From: Streptomyces sp. NBC_00358
Lineage (GTDB): Bacteria; Actinomycetota; Actinomycetes; Streptomycetales; Streptomycetaceae
Assembly (NCBI RefSeq): GCF_036099295.1
Contig: NZ_CP107976.1
Location: forward strand, 7,192,001 to 7,256,000
DNA length: 64,000 nucleotides
Direction: 5' to 3'
Shown here: positions 48,929-58,639 of the stretch, piece after piece
Position numbering within the stretch: the first letter of the stretch is position 1
How the letters are laid out: each line of letters starts with the position of its first letter
The notes under the pieces: model-generated
The model's database searches: none
What the model was told of the DNA's origin: nothing
The model's input: the letters and a program-made list of their open reading frames with translations, nothing else
Position numbers and translations under genes: made by a program

Positions 48929-50688
48929 GCACCGGGCGCCCCTCGTTGGTGATCGTCGGGGCCGGGCCGCGGGGGACCGGTCTCCTGGAACGGATCGCGG
49001 CCAACGCGGCGGAGCTGTACGGCGGTTCGGGGCTCGACATCCATGTCGTGGACCCGTATCCGTCGGGTGCCGGACGCATCTGGCGCGAGGAGCAGTCGCC
49101 GCTGCTGTGGATGAACTCCGAGGCGCGGGACGTCACGATGTTCACCGACGAGAGCGTCGACATGGCCGGACCGGTGCTCGAAGGGCCCACGCTCGACGTG
49201 TGGGCGGGCCTCGACGGGCAGACCTTCGCGGGCCGGTCCCGACAGGGCGCCTACCTGCGGTGGGTGTACGAGCGTGCCGTGGCCGCCCTGCCGCCGGGCA
49301 TCCGGGTGCACCGTCATGCGTGCCGTGCGCTGCGGGTGAGCGGACCCCGTGAGGGCCGCCAGCAGGTGTGGCTGGAAGGCCGTCCCCGCCCGCTCCTCAC
49401 CGACCTCGTCGCGTTGACGATCGGTCATCTCGACGCCGAACTCGACACCGAGCAGAGCCGGTTGGCCGCGTACGCGACGGAGCACGGGCTGGTCCATCTG
49501 CCGCCGGACTTCACCGCCGACAGCGACCTGTCGGCTCTCGCGCCCGGCGAACCCGTCCTGGTCCGCGGCTTCGGGCTCGCCTTCGTCGACCTGATGGTGC
49601 TGCTCACCGAGGGGCGCGGCGGGCGGTACGAGGGCGACAGCTACCTGCCCTCGGGGCGGGAGCCGATCCTGTACGTGGGCTCCCGGCGCGGGGTCCCCTA
49701 CCACTCGAAGATCGGCTACGGCTGGGAGGGCGAACGGCCTCCGCTGCCACGGTTCTTCGGGCCCGCCGAGGTCGACGCCCTTCTCGCCCGCTCCGAGAGG
49801 CCCGACTTCCGGCGGGACGTGTGGCCGCTGATCGAGAAGGAACTCGGGTTCGCGCACTACCACCGCCTGTTCGCGGCACACCCCGAGCGCACCCGGGTCG
49901 CCTGGAGCGACTTCGAGGAGAGGTACGCCGCCGGTTCCGGTGCCGAGATCCGGGCCCTGGTGGCGTCCGCCGTGCCCGACCCGGCCGACCACCTCGACCT
50001 CGCCGCGCTCGACCGTCCGCTGGACGGGGTGCGCCACGCCTCGTACGACGACCTGCAGGACGGACTGCGGACGTACATCGAGGACGACATGAGGAGACGT
50101 CATGATCCGTCGCACAGCGTGGACCTGGCCGTCTTCCACGGGTTGCTCTCCGTCTACGGGCAACTGGTCCAGCTCGGTGACACGGGCCCGTGGTGGCACG
50201 GCTTCTTCAGTTGTGTGGCGTCGGGGCCGCCCGGACCCCGGCTGCGTCGGATGCTCGCCCTGTCGCGGGCCGGGATCCTGCGGTTCGTCGGCGCGGACAT
50301 GACCGTCACCGCCGAGGACGGGGTCTTCCGGGCGGGCAGCTCCACCGTGCCCGGCGCGACGGTCGAGGCCCGGGCGCTCGTCGAGGCCCGGCTGCCGCAC
50401 CCCACCGTCGAGCGCACCCGGGACGTACTGCTGCGCGAGCTGTACGCGGACGGGGCCGCCGCGACGCCCGAGGGGCTGCTCGCCGTCGACCCCGCCGACG
50501 GGCGCGTCCTGGAACGCTCCGGCACCCCGCACCCCCGGCGCTTCGCGCTCGGCCCGCACACCGACGCCCGGGGCTCGGGCGCCTTCACCCGGCCGCGTAC
50601 CGGCGGCCCGGCCTTCCGGCAGAACGACGCGACGGCGCGCGCCGCGCTCACGTTCCTGCGGGCACTGTCCTGTCACGTCGCGGCCTGA
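48925..50688 (+). CDS. FAD/NAD(P)-binding protein (PF13454-type) encoded within a transporter operon
   Basis: 587 residues. The N-terminal dinucleotide motif SLVIVGAGPRGTGLLERIA and the following VVDPYPSGAGRIWREEQSPL and LLWMNSEARDVTMFTDE match the FAD-NAD(P)-binding domain first described in HI0933/lysine-monooxygenase-like proteins. Later REPILYVGSRRGVPYHSKIG and an all-helical C-terminal part ending DATARAALTFLRALS. It is cytoplasmic. Because its start overlaps the permease stop and the ATPase follows, it probably oxidises or reduces the imported solute, an inference. Confidence 0.82.
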   Translation: MSTGRPSLVIVGAGPRGTGLLERIAANAAELYGGSGLDIHVVDPYPSGAGRIWREEQSPLLWMNSEARDVTMFTDESVDMAGPVLEGPTLDVWAGLDGQTFAGRSRQGAYLRWVYERAVAALPPGIRVHRHACRALRVSGPREGRQQVWLEGRPRPLLTDLVALTIGHLDAELDTEQSRLAAYATEHGLVHLPPDFTADSDLSALAPGEPVLVRGFGLAFVDLMVLLTEGRGGRYEGDSYLPSGREPILYVGSRRGVPYHSKIGYGWEGERPPLPRFFGPAEVDALLARSERPDFRRDVWPLIEKELGFAHYHRLFAAHPERTRVAWSDFEERYAAGSGAEIRALVASAVPDPADHLDLAALDRPLDGVRHASYDDLQDGLRTYIEDDMRRRHDPSHSVDLAVFHGLLSVYGQLVQLGDTGPWWHGFFSCVASGPPGPRLRRMLALSRAGILRFVGADMTVTAEDGVFRAGSSTVPGATVEARALVEARLPHPTVERTRDVLLRELYADGAAATPEGLLAVDPADGRVLERSGTPHPRRFALGPHTDARGSGAFTRPRTGGPAFRQNDATARAALTFLRALSCHVAA

Positions 50689-50737
50689 CGCCTCTTAGGC
50701 ATCCCGCACGACGACACCTCGCGAAGGGAATCACCCG

Positions 50738-51520
50738 ATGAGCACCTCCACGGCCGGCCCACCGGTCATGGTCGACATCAAGTCCGTCCACAAGCGCTTC
50801 GGTTCGCTGGAGGTGCTGAAAGGGGTCGACCTCGCGGTACGGGCCGGAGAGGTCACGGTGATCCTGGGACCCTCCGGATCCGGCAAGTCGACGCTGCTGC
50901 GGACCATCAACCACCTGGAGAAGGCCGACCGGGGCCGGATCAGCGTCGACGGCGCGCTCGTGGGATACCGGCGCTCCGGCGACACGCTGTACGAACTGCC
51001 GGAACGCGAGATCCTCAAGCAGCGCACCCGGATCGGCTTCGTCTTCCAGAACTTCAACCTCTTCCCGCACCTCACGGTGCTGGAGAACATCGTCGAGGCC
51101 CCGCTCTCCGTGCTGAAGCGCCCCCGGAAGGAAGCGGCCGGGACCGCGCGCGCCCTGCTCGACCGGGTCGGGCTCGCCGACAAGGCCGACGCCTATCCGA
51201 AGCAGCTCTCGGGCGGGCAGCAGCAGCGGGTGGCCATCGCCCGCGCGCTCGCACTGGAGCCGAAGCTGCTCCTCTTCGACGAGCCGACCTCCGCGCTCGA
51301 TCCCGAACTGGTCGGTGAGGTCCTCGACGTCATCAGGGACCTGGCGCACCAGGGCACCACGATGATCGTCGTCACCCATGAGATCGGGTTCGCCCGCGAG
51401 GTCGCCGACACCGTGGTCTTCATGGACGACGGCCGCATAGTCGAGCAGGGCGCCCCCGCAGACGTACTCGACCGGCCGCAGCACGAACGTACCCGGGCCT
51501 TCCTCTCCAAGGTCCTCTGA
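50738..51520 (+). CDS. Polar amino-acid ABC transporter ATPase (GlnQ/HisP type)
   Basis: 260 residues, complete: Walker A LGPSGSGKSTLLRTINHLE, Q-loop GFVFQNFNLFPHLTVLENIV, signature LSGGQQQRVAIARALALEP, Walker B LLLFDEPTSALDPEL and switch His in VVTHEIGFARE. It powers import with the permease 48080. GAAGGGAATC precedes the ATG; 49 bp after the oxidoreductase gene in the same operon. Confidence 0.95.
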   Translation: MSTSTAGPPVMVDIKSVHKRFGSLEVLKGVDLAVRAGEVTVILGPSGSGKSTLLRTINHLEKADRGRISVDGALVGYRRSGDTLYELPEREILKQRTRIGFVFQNFNLFPHLTVLENIVEAPLSVLKRPRKEAAGTARALLDRVGLADKADAYPKQLSGGQQQRVAIARALALEPKLLLFDEPTSALDPELVGEVLDVIRDLAHQGTTMIVVTHEIGFAREVADTVVFMDDGRIVEQGAPADVLDRPQHERTRAFLSKVL

Positions 51521-51645
51521 GAACCCGGTCGCCCACCGGAAGCGGTCGCGGCGGAGCCCGACGAGGGCGTTCCGCGCGGAATACACGGGCACCACGTCGC
51601 ACGCGCACCTCGGCCCGGCCGAGCCTGTATGGAAGGGTTGATCAC

Positions 51646-52428
51646 ATGACGACGGACGCACCCGAGGACTGGAAGCACTGGCAGGAGCACCGTGTCGCGA
51701 CGGTGTCCGCGCCGTACGGCCCGCTCGCGCTCACCGGAACCCATTGGATCGAGGACTATCCGGAAGGGCGACTTCCGGACATCCCCGGGCAATGGGCCGT
51801 CAAGGGCGAGGGAGTGGCCCTGACCGCGGCCGCCGAGGACGGGCTCACCGTCGACGGCGAGCCCTTCACCGGCGACATCGTGCTGGACGCCGACTACGGG
51901 CCGACCGACGGGGCCCGGGTCGGGCGCGGGGAGCGGCGGTTCGTCGTCCTGGTGCGCGAGGGGATCTGGGGAGTACGCCACTACGATCCCGCGGCACCCG
52001 CCCGGCAGGCCTTCGCGGGCATCGAGGCGACCCCGTTCGACGGGCGCTGGGCGGTGCCCGGACACTTCACCCCGTACGGCGAGGGCCGTACCGTGCGCGT
52101 CGAGAACGCCGACGGGGTCACCCGGGGGCTCGCACTCGGCGGAGTCCTCGCCTTCACCCTGGACGGGCAGGACCTCACTCTCCAGGTGTCGGTCGAGAGC
52201 GACGGCTCGCTGTGGGCCGTCTTCGCCGACACCACCAGCAGGGACAGCAGTTACCGCTTCCGGTTCCTGCGCCCGGCGGCGCCCGACGCCGAGGGGCGCA
52301 CGACGGTGGACTTCAACCGGGCCGTGCTTCCGCCGTGCGCGTTCTCCGACCATTTCGTCTGCCCGTTCCCGCCGCCCGGAAATAACCTGAGCGTGGCCGT
52401 CGCCGCGGGGGAGCGCCGACTGGGCTGA
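51646..52428 (+). CDS. DUF1684 family protein
   Basis: 260 residues. The family's ending is clear: TVDFNRAVLPPCAFSDHFVC then PFPPPGNNLSVAVAAGE, a Cys/His-containing signature, preceded by a beta-rich barrel (DGRWAVPGHFTPYGEGRTVR, DLTLQVSVESDGSLWAVFAD). The family has no proven function; the conserved Cys/Asp/His may bind metal or substrate. Located 125 bp after the ATPase gene on the same strand, it likely belongs to the transporter unit. Confidence 0.85.
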   Translation: MTTDAPEDWKHWQEHRVATVSAPYGPLALTGTHWIEDYPEGRLPDIPGQWAVKGEGVALTAAAEDGLTVDGEPFTGDIVLDADYGPTDGARVGRGERRFVVLVREGIWGVRHYDPAAPARQAFAGIEATPFDGRWAVPGHFTPYGEGRTVRVENADGVTRGLALGGVLAFTLDGQDLTLQVSVESDGSLWAVFADTTSRDSSYRFRFLRPAAPDAEGRTTVDFNRAVLPPCAFSDHFVCPFPPPGNNLSVAVAAGERRLG

Positions 52429-52519
52429 GGCCCCCGGGACTCAGGAAGGCACGGGGGGAAGCTGAAACCTTCAGTGGTCCGATGATCAATCTCCTCCGGG
52501 TGGAGGCAAGTTGAACGCT

Positions 52520-52557
52520 GCACGGCCGAAAGGCGCCCTTGCGTCTGTCGGCCGTGC
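52520..52557. terminator. Hairpin between DUF1684 and streptogrisin genes
   Basis: GCACGGCCGA (52520-52529) and TCGGCCGTGC (52548-52557) form a ten-pair stem with an 18-base loop in the 263-bp gap. Confidence 0.5.
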
Positions 52558-52691
52558 CGCCGAATACTCCCCCTCAGCGCTTGTCAGGGGCATGGCTTGT
52601 CCGGAATCCGGACGGGCGGCCCCGGGCTGCGCCTCACGGGCCCCAACCCCACTACACGAGGGCCCCTTACTTCCCTTCGGAGGAATGAAAC

Positions 52692-53591
52692 GTGAGGATC
52701 AAGCGCACCACCCCCCGTGGCGGAACGGCGAGACGGAGCCGGCTGATCGCCGTCACCACCGGGCTCGTCGCCGCCGCAGCGTTCGCGGTCCCCAGCGCGA
52801 ACGCGTCCGACGCCCAGACGTTCAGCGCCACCCAGCTGAGCAGTGCCAAACAGTCGGTACTCAAGTCCGATGTCGCGGGCACCGCTTGGGCGGTCGACGC
52901 CAAGACGAACCGCGTGGTCGTCACCGTCGACAGCACGGTCTCGAAGGCCGAGATCGCGAAGATCAGGCAGCAGGCGGGCGGCAACGCGGCCGCGCTGACC
53001 ATCAAGCACACCTCGGGCACCTTCAAGCCGCTGATCACCGGCGGCGACGCCATCTACGGCGGTTCCTACCGCTGTTCGCTCGGCTTCAACGTGCACAGCG
53101 GGAGCACCTACTACTTCCTGACCGCCGGCCACTGCGGTGAGGTCGCCTCCACCTGGTACTCCAACTCGGGCCACACCACGACGCTGGGCACGAACGTCGG
53201 CTACAGCTTCCCGACCAACGACTTCGCGCTGGTCCGCTACACCAACTCCTCGATCGCGCACCCGAGCGCGGTCGGCAGCCAGACGATCAGCAGCGCTGCC
53301 ACGCCGAGCGTGGGCACGACGGTCTACCGGCGCGGCTCGACCACCGGTACGCACAGCGGCAAGGTCACGGCCCTGAACGCCACCGTCAACTACGGCAGTG
53401 GTGACGTCGTCTACGGCATGATCCAGACCACGGTCTGCGCCGAGGGCGGGGACAGCGGCGGTCCGCTGTACGGCGGCAGTGTGGCCTACGGTCTGACCTC
53501 CGGCGGCAGCGGCGACTGCACCTCCGGCGGCACGACCTTCTTCCAGCCGGTCACCGAGGCGCTGAGCTACTACGGCGTGAGCGTCGGCTGA
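52692..53591 (+). CDS. Secreted serine protease, streptogrisin (S1E, alpha-lytic protease type)
   Basis: 299 residues: Tat/Sec-type signal peptide ending near SANAS, an alpha-lytic-type pro-region (residues ~40-114) and the mature protease from ITGGDAIYGG. Catalytic triad: His147 in TAGHC, Asp177 in NDFALV, Ser255 in GGDSGGPLY; disulfide cysteines are present. The pro-region acts as folding chaperone and inhibitor and is removed after secretion. GGAGG eight bases before the GTG; an overlapping ATG at 52686 is out of frame. Expected in late growth. Confidence 0.95.
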   Translation: MRIKRTTPRGGTARRSRLIAVTTGLVAAAAFAVPSANASDAQTFSATQLSSAKQSVLKSDVAGTAWAVDAKTNRVVVTVDSTVSKAEIAKIRQQAGGNAAALTIKHTSGTFKPLITGGDAIYGGSYRCSLGFNVHSGSTYYFLTAGHCGEVASTWYSNSGHTTTLGTNVGYSFPTNDFALVRYTNSSIAHPSAVGSQTISSAATPSVGTTVYRRGSTTGTHSGKVTALNATVNYGSGDVVYGMIQTTVCAEGGDSGGPLYGGSVAYGLTSGGSGDCTSGGTTFFQPVTEALSYYGVSVG

Positions 53592-53687
53592 CCGACCGGT
53601 CGCGGACGGACCGGCCGTCGGTCGACTCGTCGACCACCGGCCCGGCACCCCCCACGGTATTCCGCGCGACCGGACCCAAGGCGAACA

Positions 53688-53726
53688 GGCGAGCCCCCGC
53701 ACCCGACCGGCGTGCGGGGGCTCGCC
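53688..53726. terminator. Terminator between streptogrisin and slipin genes
   Basis: Fifteen-pair stem GGCGAGCCCCCGCAC (53688-53702) with its complement at 53712-53726 and a nine-base loop, about 97 bases after the protease stop. Confidence 0.85.
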
Positions 53727-53805
53727 CTTGTTCCCGTGACGGGGTTACCTTCGAAGCGCACGCTGTACACGCCCGGTGCGCCACGTCGGACCCTGGGGGG
53801 CCGTG

Positions 53806-54732
53806 ATGGTCGAGGAACTGGTGGCGGCGGGAGTCTCCGTCGTGTCCGTGGGGCTGGTCTACACGATGACCGCCGCCCGCGTCGTCAAACAGTACGAACG
53901 GGGTGTGGTGCTGCGGCTCGGCAAGCTGCGCTCCGAGGTGCGCGGTCCCGGCTTCACGATGGTCGTGCCCTTCGTGGACCGGCTGCGCAAGGTCAACATG
54001 CAGATCGTGACCCTGTCCGTGCCGGCCCAGGAGGGCATCACCCGGGACAACGTCACGGTCCGGGTGGACGCGGTCGTCTACTTCAAGGTGGTGGACGCGG
54101 CGAACGCGGTCATCCAGGTCGAGGACTACCGCTTCGCGGTCTCCCAGATGGCGCAGACCTCGCTCCGCTCGATCATCGGCAAGAGCGACCTGGACGACCT
54201 GCTGTCCAACCGCGAAATGCTCAACCAGGGCATGGAGTTGATGATCGACAGCCCGGCGATCGGCTGGGGCGTGCAGATCGACCGCGTCGAGATCAAGGAC
54301 GTGTCGCTGCCGGAGACGATGAAACGGTCCATGGCCCGCCAGGCCGAGGCCGACCGTGAGCGCAGGGCCCGGATCATCAACGCGGACGCCGAACTTCAGG
54401 CGTCCAAGAAGCTGGCACAGGCCGCCGAGGTGATGTCCGAACAGCCCGCGGCACTCCAACTGCGACTGCTGCAGACAGTGGTGGCCGTCGCGGCCGAGAA
54501 GAACTCCACCCTCGTCCTGCCCTTCCCCGTGGAACTGCTGCGCTTCCTGGAACGAGCCCAGCCCGCCCCACCCGCCCAACCGGCCCCGCCCGCCCAGTCG
54601 GTGGCGGCGCCCGAGCCGGCGCCCGCCCCTCAGCGGCCCGCCGTGCCCGATCCCCAGAGGCCCGCGGTGCCCGAGCAGGCGTCCGCTCCCCGGCAACCCG
54701 CCGTTCCCGAGGGGCCCGCCGTTCCCGAGTAG
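53806..54732 (+). CDS. Slipin (SPFH/Band 7 membrane protein)
   Basis: 308 residues. One N-terminal membrane helix (AAGVSVVSVGLVYTMTAA), then the stomatin core: VVKQYERGVVLRLGKLRSEV, GPGFTMVVPFVDRLRKVNMQ, EGITRDNVTVRVDAVVYFKV, and the coiled-coil RSMARQAEADRERRARIINA. Slipins form ring-like scaffolds on the membrane. No NfeD partner gene is adjacent. The C-terminal ~65 residues are Pro/Ala repeats (QRPAVPDPQRPAVPE). GGGGGG lies before GTG/ATG at 53803-53808; ATG chosen. Confidence 0.9.
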   Translation: MVEELVAAGVSVVSVGLVYTMTAARVVKQYERGVVLRLGKLRSEVRGPGFTMVVPFVDRLRKVNMQIVTLSVPAQEGITRDNVTVRVDAVVYFKVVDAANAVIQVEDYRFAVSQMAQTSLRSIIGKSDLDDLLSNREMLNQGMELMIDSPAIGWGVQIDRVEIKDVSLPETMKRSMARQAEADRERRARIINADAELQASKKLAQAAEVMSEQPAALQLRLLQTVVAVAAEKNSTLVLPFPVELLRFLERAQPAPPAQPAPPAQSVAAPEPAPAPQRPAVPDPQRPAVPEQASAPRQPAVPEGPAVPE

Positions 54733-55081
54733 TCCGTCGGGTGCCGACGCGGCGGGAACGTACTGCGACGCGAAGTCCCGGCACCACGTCGTCAGCGTGC
54801 TCCGACAAGGTCGTCGTCGCCGCCGACCGTACGGGCCGGGTGCCGCGCCGAGGCGATCTCCACCTGGTCGGACTCCAGGGGCGGGCGGATCGCGATCGGC
54901 CCGACCTCCGGCGGGAGCGGCTTCCGGCGCTGTCCGCGCCCGGGGCATCCGGGTGTTTGCGCAGGTGGGACGGGTTCGAACGGGTGTCGTACAAGAGTTC
55001 GAGAATTGGTCTATGGTGGGGGTGAGGTAGCTGGGAACAAGTGTTCGAGAGCCGTAAAGGTTCACAGGTCGGGAGGTGTGC
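54733..55081 (+). promoter_or_regulatory. dnaE2 promoter region
   Basis: No gene is supported in this 349-bp gap. Near the end, TATGGT (55012-55017) could be a -10 hexamer; a LexA-type box follows at 55035-55046 and GGGAGG (55071-55076) is the ribosome site. Confidence 0.45.
55035..55046 (+). promoter_or_regulatory. LexA (SOS) box upstream of dnaE2
   Basis: GAACAAGTGTTC fits the Gram-positive/actinobacterial LexA consensus GAACN4GTTC exactly. It lies 36 bp before the dnaE2 start, where a repressor would block transcription. Confidence 0.8.
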
Positions 55082-58000
55082 GTGCCGGGATTCACGCATC
55101 TGCACACCGCCTCCGGGTTCTCCCTGAGATACGGGGCCTCGCACCCGGAGCGCCTCGCCGCGCGTGCCTCCGAGCGGGGTATGGACGCCCTCGCGCTCAC
55201 CGACCGGGACACCCTCGCGGGCTCGGTCCGGTTCGCCAAGGCCTGCGCGAAGGCGGGCGTCCGTCCGCTGTTCGGCGTGGATCTCGCGGTCGGGGAGCCC
55301 GTACGGGGGGAGCGGCGCCGCACCCCGGTGCGCGGCGGTGCCTTCATCGACGAGTCGGCACCCCGCGCGACCTTCCTCGCGCGGGACGGCGCGGCCGGCT
55401 GGGCCGACCTCTGCAGGATCGTCACGGCGACGCATGCGGGCGGCCGGGAGGACGGCCCGCCGCTGCTGCCCTGGCCGGACAACCACGCCGAAGGCCTGAC
55501 CGTGCTGCTCGGCCCCGGCTCCGACGTCGGCCGCGCACTCGCCGCGGGCCGCCCCGACCGCGCGGCCGTGCTGCTCGGGCCCTGGCGGGAGATCTACGGC
55601 GACGCCCTGCGCCTCGAAGCCGTCTGGCACGGCCGTCAGGGCACCGGTCCCGGCTCCCTGCGGCTGGCCGCCCGCACGGTCGGCTTCGCCGCCGAGCAGC
55701 GCGTACGTCCCGTGCTCAGCAACGCCGTCCGGTACGCCGACGCGGGCCTCGGCCCGGTCGCCGACGTGCTGGACGCCGCCCGCCGGCTCGTCCCCGTCGA
55801 CCCCCGGCGCGAGCTGGACTCCGGCGAGGCCTGGCTCAAGGACGAGGCCGCCATGCTGGGCGCCGCCGAACGGATCGTGGAGGCGGCGGGCTACCGCCGT
55901 GACACCGCGCACCGGCTGCTCGAACAGACGCGGGCCACCGCCGCCGCGTGCCGCGTCGACCCCGAGGACGACCTCGGCATCGGCGGCGTGCACTTCCCCG
56001 AACCGCGTCTCGTCGGCGCGGACCGGCGCGGCGCCCAGCGCGTCCTGGCCTCCCGGGCGGCGGCGGGCATGGTGCTGCGCGGCTACGCGGGCCGGCGCGC
56101 GTACTGGGAACGGATGCACCACGAGCTGGACATCATCGCCCACCACAACTTCGCCTCCTACTTCCTGACGGTCGCTCAGGTCGTGGACGATGTCCGGGAG
56201 ATGGGCATCCGGGTGGCCGCGCGCGGCTCCGGGGCCGGCTCCCTGGTCAACCATCTCCTCGGCATCGCGCACGCCGATCCCGTCGAGCACGGGCTGCTCA
56301 TGGAGCGCTTCCTGTCCAAGCGCCGCCCGGTGCTGCCCGACATCGACATCGACGTGGAGTCCGCGCGCCGCCTGGAGGTCTACCGCGCGATCATCGGCCG
56401 GTTCGGCACCGAGCGGGTCGCGACCGTCTCCATGCCCGAGACCTACCGGGTCCGGCACGCCGTCCGTGATGTGGGCGCCGCCCTCTCCCTGGACCCGGCG
56501 GAGATCGACCGGATCGCCAAGGCCTTCCCGCACATCCGCGCCCGGGACGCCCGCGCGGCCATGGACGAACTCCCCGAACTGCGCGAACTGGCGGGGGAGA
56601 AGGACCGGTACGGCAAGCTGTGGGAGCTGGTCGAAGCCCTCGACGCCCTCCCGCGCGGCATCGCCATGCATCCGTGCGGGGTGCTCCTGTCCGACGCCTC
56701 CCTGCTCGCCCGTACGCCGGTCATGCCGACCAGCGGCGAGGGCCTGCCCATGTCGCAGTTCGACAAGGAGGACGTCGAGGACCTCGGGCTGCTCAAGCTC
56801 GACGTGCTGGGTGTGCGGATGCAGTCCGCGATGGCGCACGCGGTGGCCGAGGTGGAGCGGGCCACGGGGGACCGGCCGGACATCGACGCGGTGGCGCCGG
56901 GCGACCCGGCGACGTACGGGCTCATCCAGTCCACCGAGACGCTGGGCTGCTTCCAGATCGAGTCGCCGGGCCAGCGGGACCTGGTCGGACGTCTGCAGCC
57001 CGCGACCTTCCACGACCTCGTCGTCGACATCTCGCTCTTCCGGCCGGGGCCGGTCGCCGCCGACATGGTGCGGCCGTTCATCGAGGCGCGGCACGGCCGG
57101 GCGCCGGTCCGCTACCCGCACCCGGACCTGGAGGGGCCGTTGAAGGAGACGTACGGAGTCGTCGTCTTCCACGAGCAGATCATCGACATCGTCGACATCA
57201 TGACCGGCTGCGGGCGCGACGAGGCGGACCGGGTGCGCCGTGGGCTCTCCGACCCCGAGTCGCAGGGGCGGATCCGGTTCTGGTTCGCCCAGCACGCGAC
57301 CGCGAAGGGGTACGACGTCGAGACCGTCGCGCGGACCTGGGAGATCGTCGAGGCCTTCGGGTCGTACGGCTTCTGCAAGGCGCACGCCGTCGCCTTCGCC
57401 GTCCCGACGTACCAGTCGGCCTGGCTGAAGGCCCATCACCCGGCCGCCTTCTACACCGGGTTGCTCACCCACGACCCCGGGATGTACCCGAAGCGGCTGC
57501 TGCTGGCGGACGCGCGGCGGCGCGGGGTGCCGATCCTGCCGCTGGACGTGAACCGGTCGGCGGTCGCCCACCGTATCGAACTGGTGTCTGAATCGGCGTG
57601 GGCCGACGGCTCCTCCGGCTCCTCCGATTCCGCCGGTTCTGTGGACTCCACGGGCTCCGCCGACCCGGCCGGCCGCTGGGGCGTCCGGCTGGCGCTCTCC
57701 GACGTGCACGGCATCGGCGAGGCCGAGGCCGCGCGGATCGCGGACGGGCAGCCGTACGCCTCGCTGCTCGACTTCTGGGAGCGGGCCCGGCCGAGCCGGC
57801 CGCTGGCCCAGCGGCTCGCGCAGGTCGGCGCGCTGGACGCGTTCGGCGCCAACCGCCGTGATCTGCAACTCCACTTGACCGAGCTGCACCGTGGGTCCCG
57901 GGGCGCGGGCGGCGGTCAGCTCCCGCTGTCCGGCGGGCGGAACACCGCCTCCGCCGGACTGCCCGATCTGTCCCCGGCGGAGCGGCTGAGCGCCGAGCTG

Positions 58001-58639
58001 GGCGTGCTCTCGATGGACGCCTCCCGCAATCTGATGGACGACCACCGTGCGTTCCTGGGGGAGTTGGGCGTGGTCACGGCCCGTCGGCTGCGTGAGGCGC
58101 GGCACGGTGAGACGGTTCTGGTCGCCGGTGCCAAGGCGGCCACCCAGACCCCGCCGATCCGTTCCGGCAAGCGGGTCATCTTCAGCACGCTGGACGACGG
58201 GACGGGCCTGGTCGACCTCGCCTTCTTCGACGACTCCCACGACGCCTGCGCCCACACCGTCTTCCACTCCTGGCTGCTGCTCGTGCGCGGAGTGGTGCAG
58301 CGCCGCGGCCCGCGCAGCCTCAGCGTGGTGGGCTCGGCCGCCTGGAACCTCGCCGAACTGGTCGAGTTGCGTGCCGAGGGCGGCCTCGACGTGGTGGCGG
58401 CCCGACTGGCCGAACCCGCACCGGAACGGCCGGGGGCGCCGGGGGAGCAGAGGGATCCGGGCGGCCCGGGGGAGCCGCGGCGGCCGGGAGCGTCCGGCGA
58501 CGGTGATCCGGCCGGGGGCCGGACGATCCGGATGCCCACGGGGTACGAGATGCACCCCTGGGCCGATCTGCGTCCCGCGGGCGAAGGGCCCGCGGGCGGA
58601 AGGAAGTTGTGGCACCAGAGTCCGGGGAGTGCGGGATGA
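55082..58639 (+). CDS. dnaE2: Error-prone DNA polymerase III alpha subunit DnaE2
   Basis: 1185 residues. PHP domain at the start (FTHLHTASGFSLRYGASHPE), where the third metal His of canonical PHP sites is replaced, then the C-family polymerase core: RVAARGSGAGSLVNHLLGIA, the catalytic aspartates in VLPDIDIDVES, LKLDVLGVRMQSAMAHAVAE, ISLFRPGPVAADMVRPFIEA, and YGFCKAHAVAFAVPTYQSAW. A clamp-motif-like QLPLSG follows near residue 944, and an OB domain closes the protein. A Ser/Gly/Asp-rich insert near 840-860 is unusual. DnaE2 performs damage-induced translesion synthesis. GTG at 55082 has GGGAGG at five bases; the next gene overlaps. Confidence 0.93.
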   Translation: MPGFTHLHTASGFSLRYGASHPERLAARASERGMDALALTDRDTLAGSVRFAKACAKAGVRPLFGVDLAVGEPVRGERRRTPVRGGAFIDESAPRATFLARDGAAGWADLCRIVTATHAGGREDGPPLLPWPDNHAEGLTVLLGPGSDVGRALAAGRPDRAAVLLGPWREIYGDALRLEAVWHGRQGTGPGSLRLAARTVGFAAEQRVRPVLSNAVRYADAGLGPVADVLDAARRLVPVDPRRELDSGEAWLKDEAAMLGAAERIVEAAGYRRDTAHRLLEQTRATAAACRVDPEDDLGIGGVHFPEPRLVGADRRGAQRVLASRAAAGMVLRGYAGRRAYWERMHHELDIIAHHNFASYFLTVAQVVDDVREMGIRVAARGSGAGSLVNHLLGIAHADPVEHGLLMERFLSKRRPVLPDIDIDVESARRLEVYRAIIGRFGTERVATVSMPETYRVRHAVRDVGAALSLDPAEIDRIAKAFPHIRARDARAAMDELPELRELAGEKDRYGKLWELVEALDALPRGIAMHPCGVLLSDASLLARTPVMPTSGEGLPMSQFDKEDVEDLGLLKLDVLGVRMQSAMAHAVAEVERATGDRPDIDAVAPGDPATYGLIQSTETLGCFQIESPGQRDLVGRLQPATFHDLVVDISLFRPGPVAADMVRPFIEARHGRAPVRYPHPDLEGPLKETYGVVVFHEQIIDIVDIMTGCGRDEADRVRRGLSDPESQGRIRFWFAQHATAKGYDVETVARTWEIVEAFGSYGFCKAHAVAFAVPTYQSAWLKAHHPAAFYTGLLTHDPGMYPKRLLLADARRRGVPILPLDVNRSAVAHRIELVSESAWADGSSGSSDSAGSVDSTGSADPAGRWGVRLALSDVHGIGEAEAARIADGQPYASLLDFWERARPSRPLAQRLAQVGALDAFGANRRDLQLHLTELHRGSRGAGGGQLPLSGGRNTASAGLPDLSPAERLSAELGVLSMDASRNLMDDHRAFLGELGVVTARRLREARHGETVLVAGAKAATQTPPIRSGKRVIFSTLDDGTGLVDLAFFDDSHDACAHTVFHSWLLLVRGVVQRRGPRSLSVVGSAAWNLAELVELRAEGGLDVVAARLAEPAPERPGAPGEQRDPGGPGEPRRPGASGDGDPAGGRTIRMPTGYEMHPWADLRPAGEGPAGGRKLWHQSPGSAG

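Noticed and set aside
54377..58615. 1412-residue minus-strand frame opposite slipin and dnaE2
   Set aside because: Pure shadow of dnaE2; no domain, no ribosome site, amino-acid composition typical of reverse-complement coding DNA.
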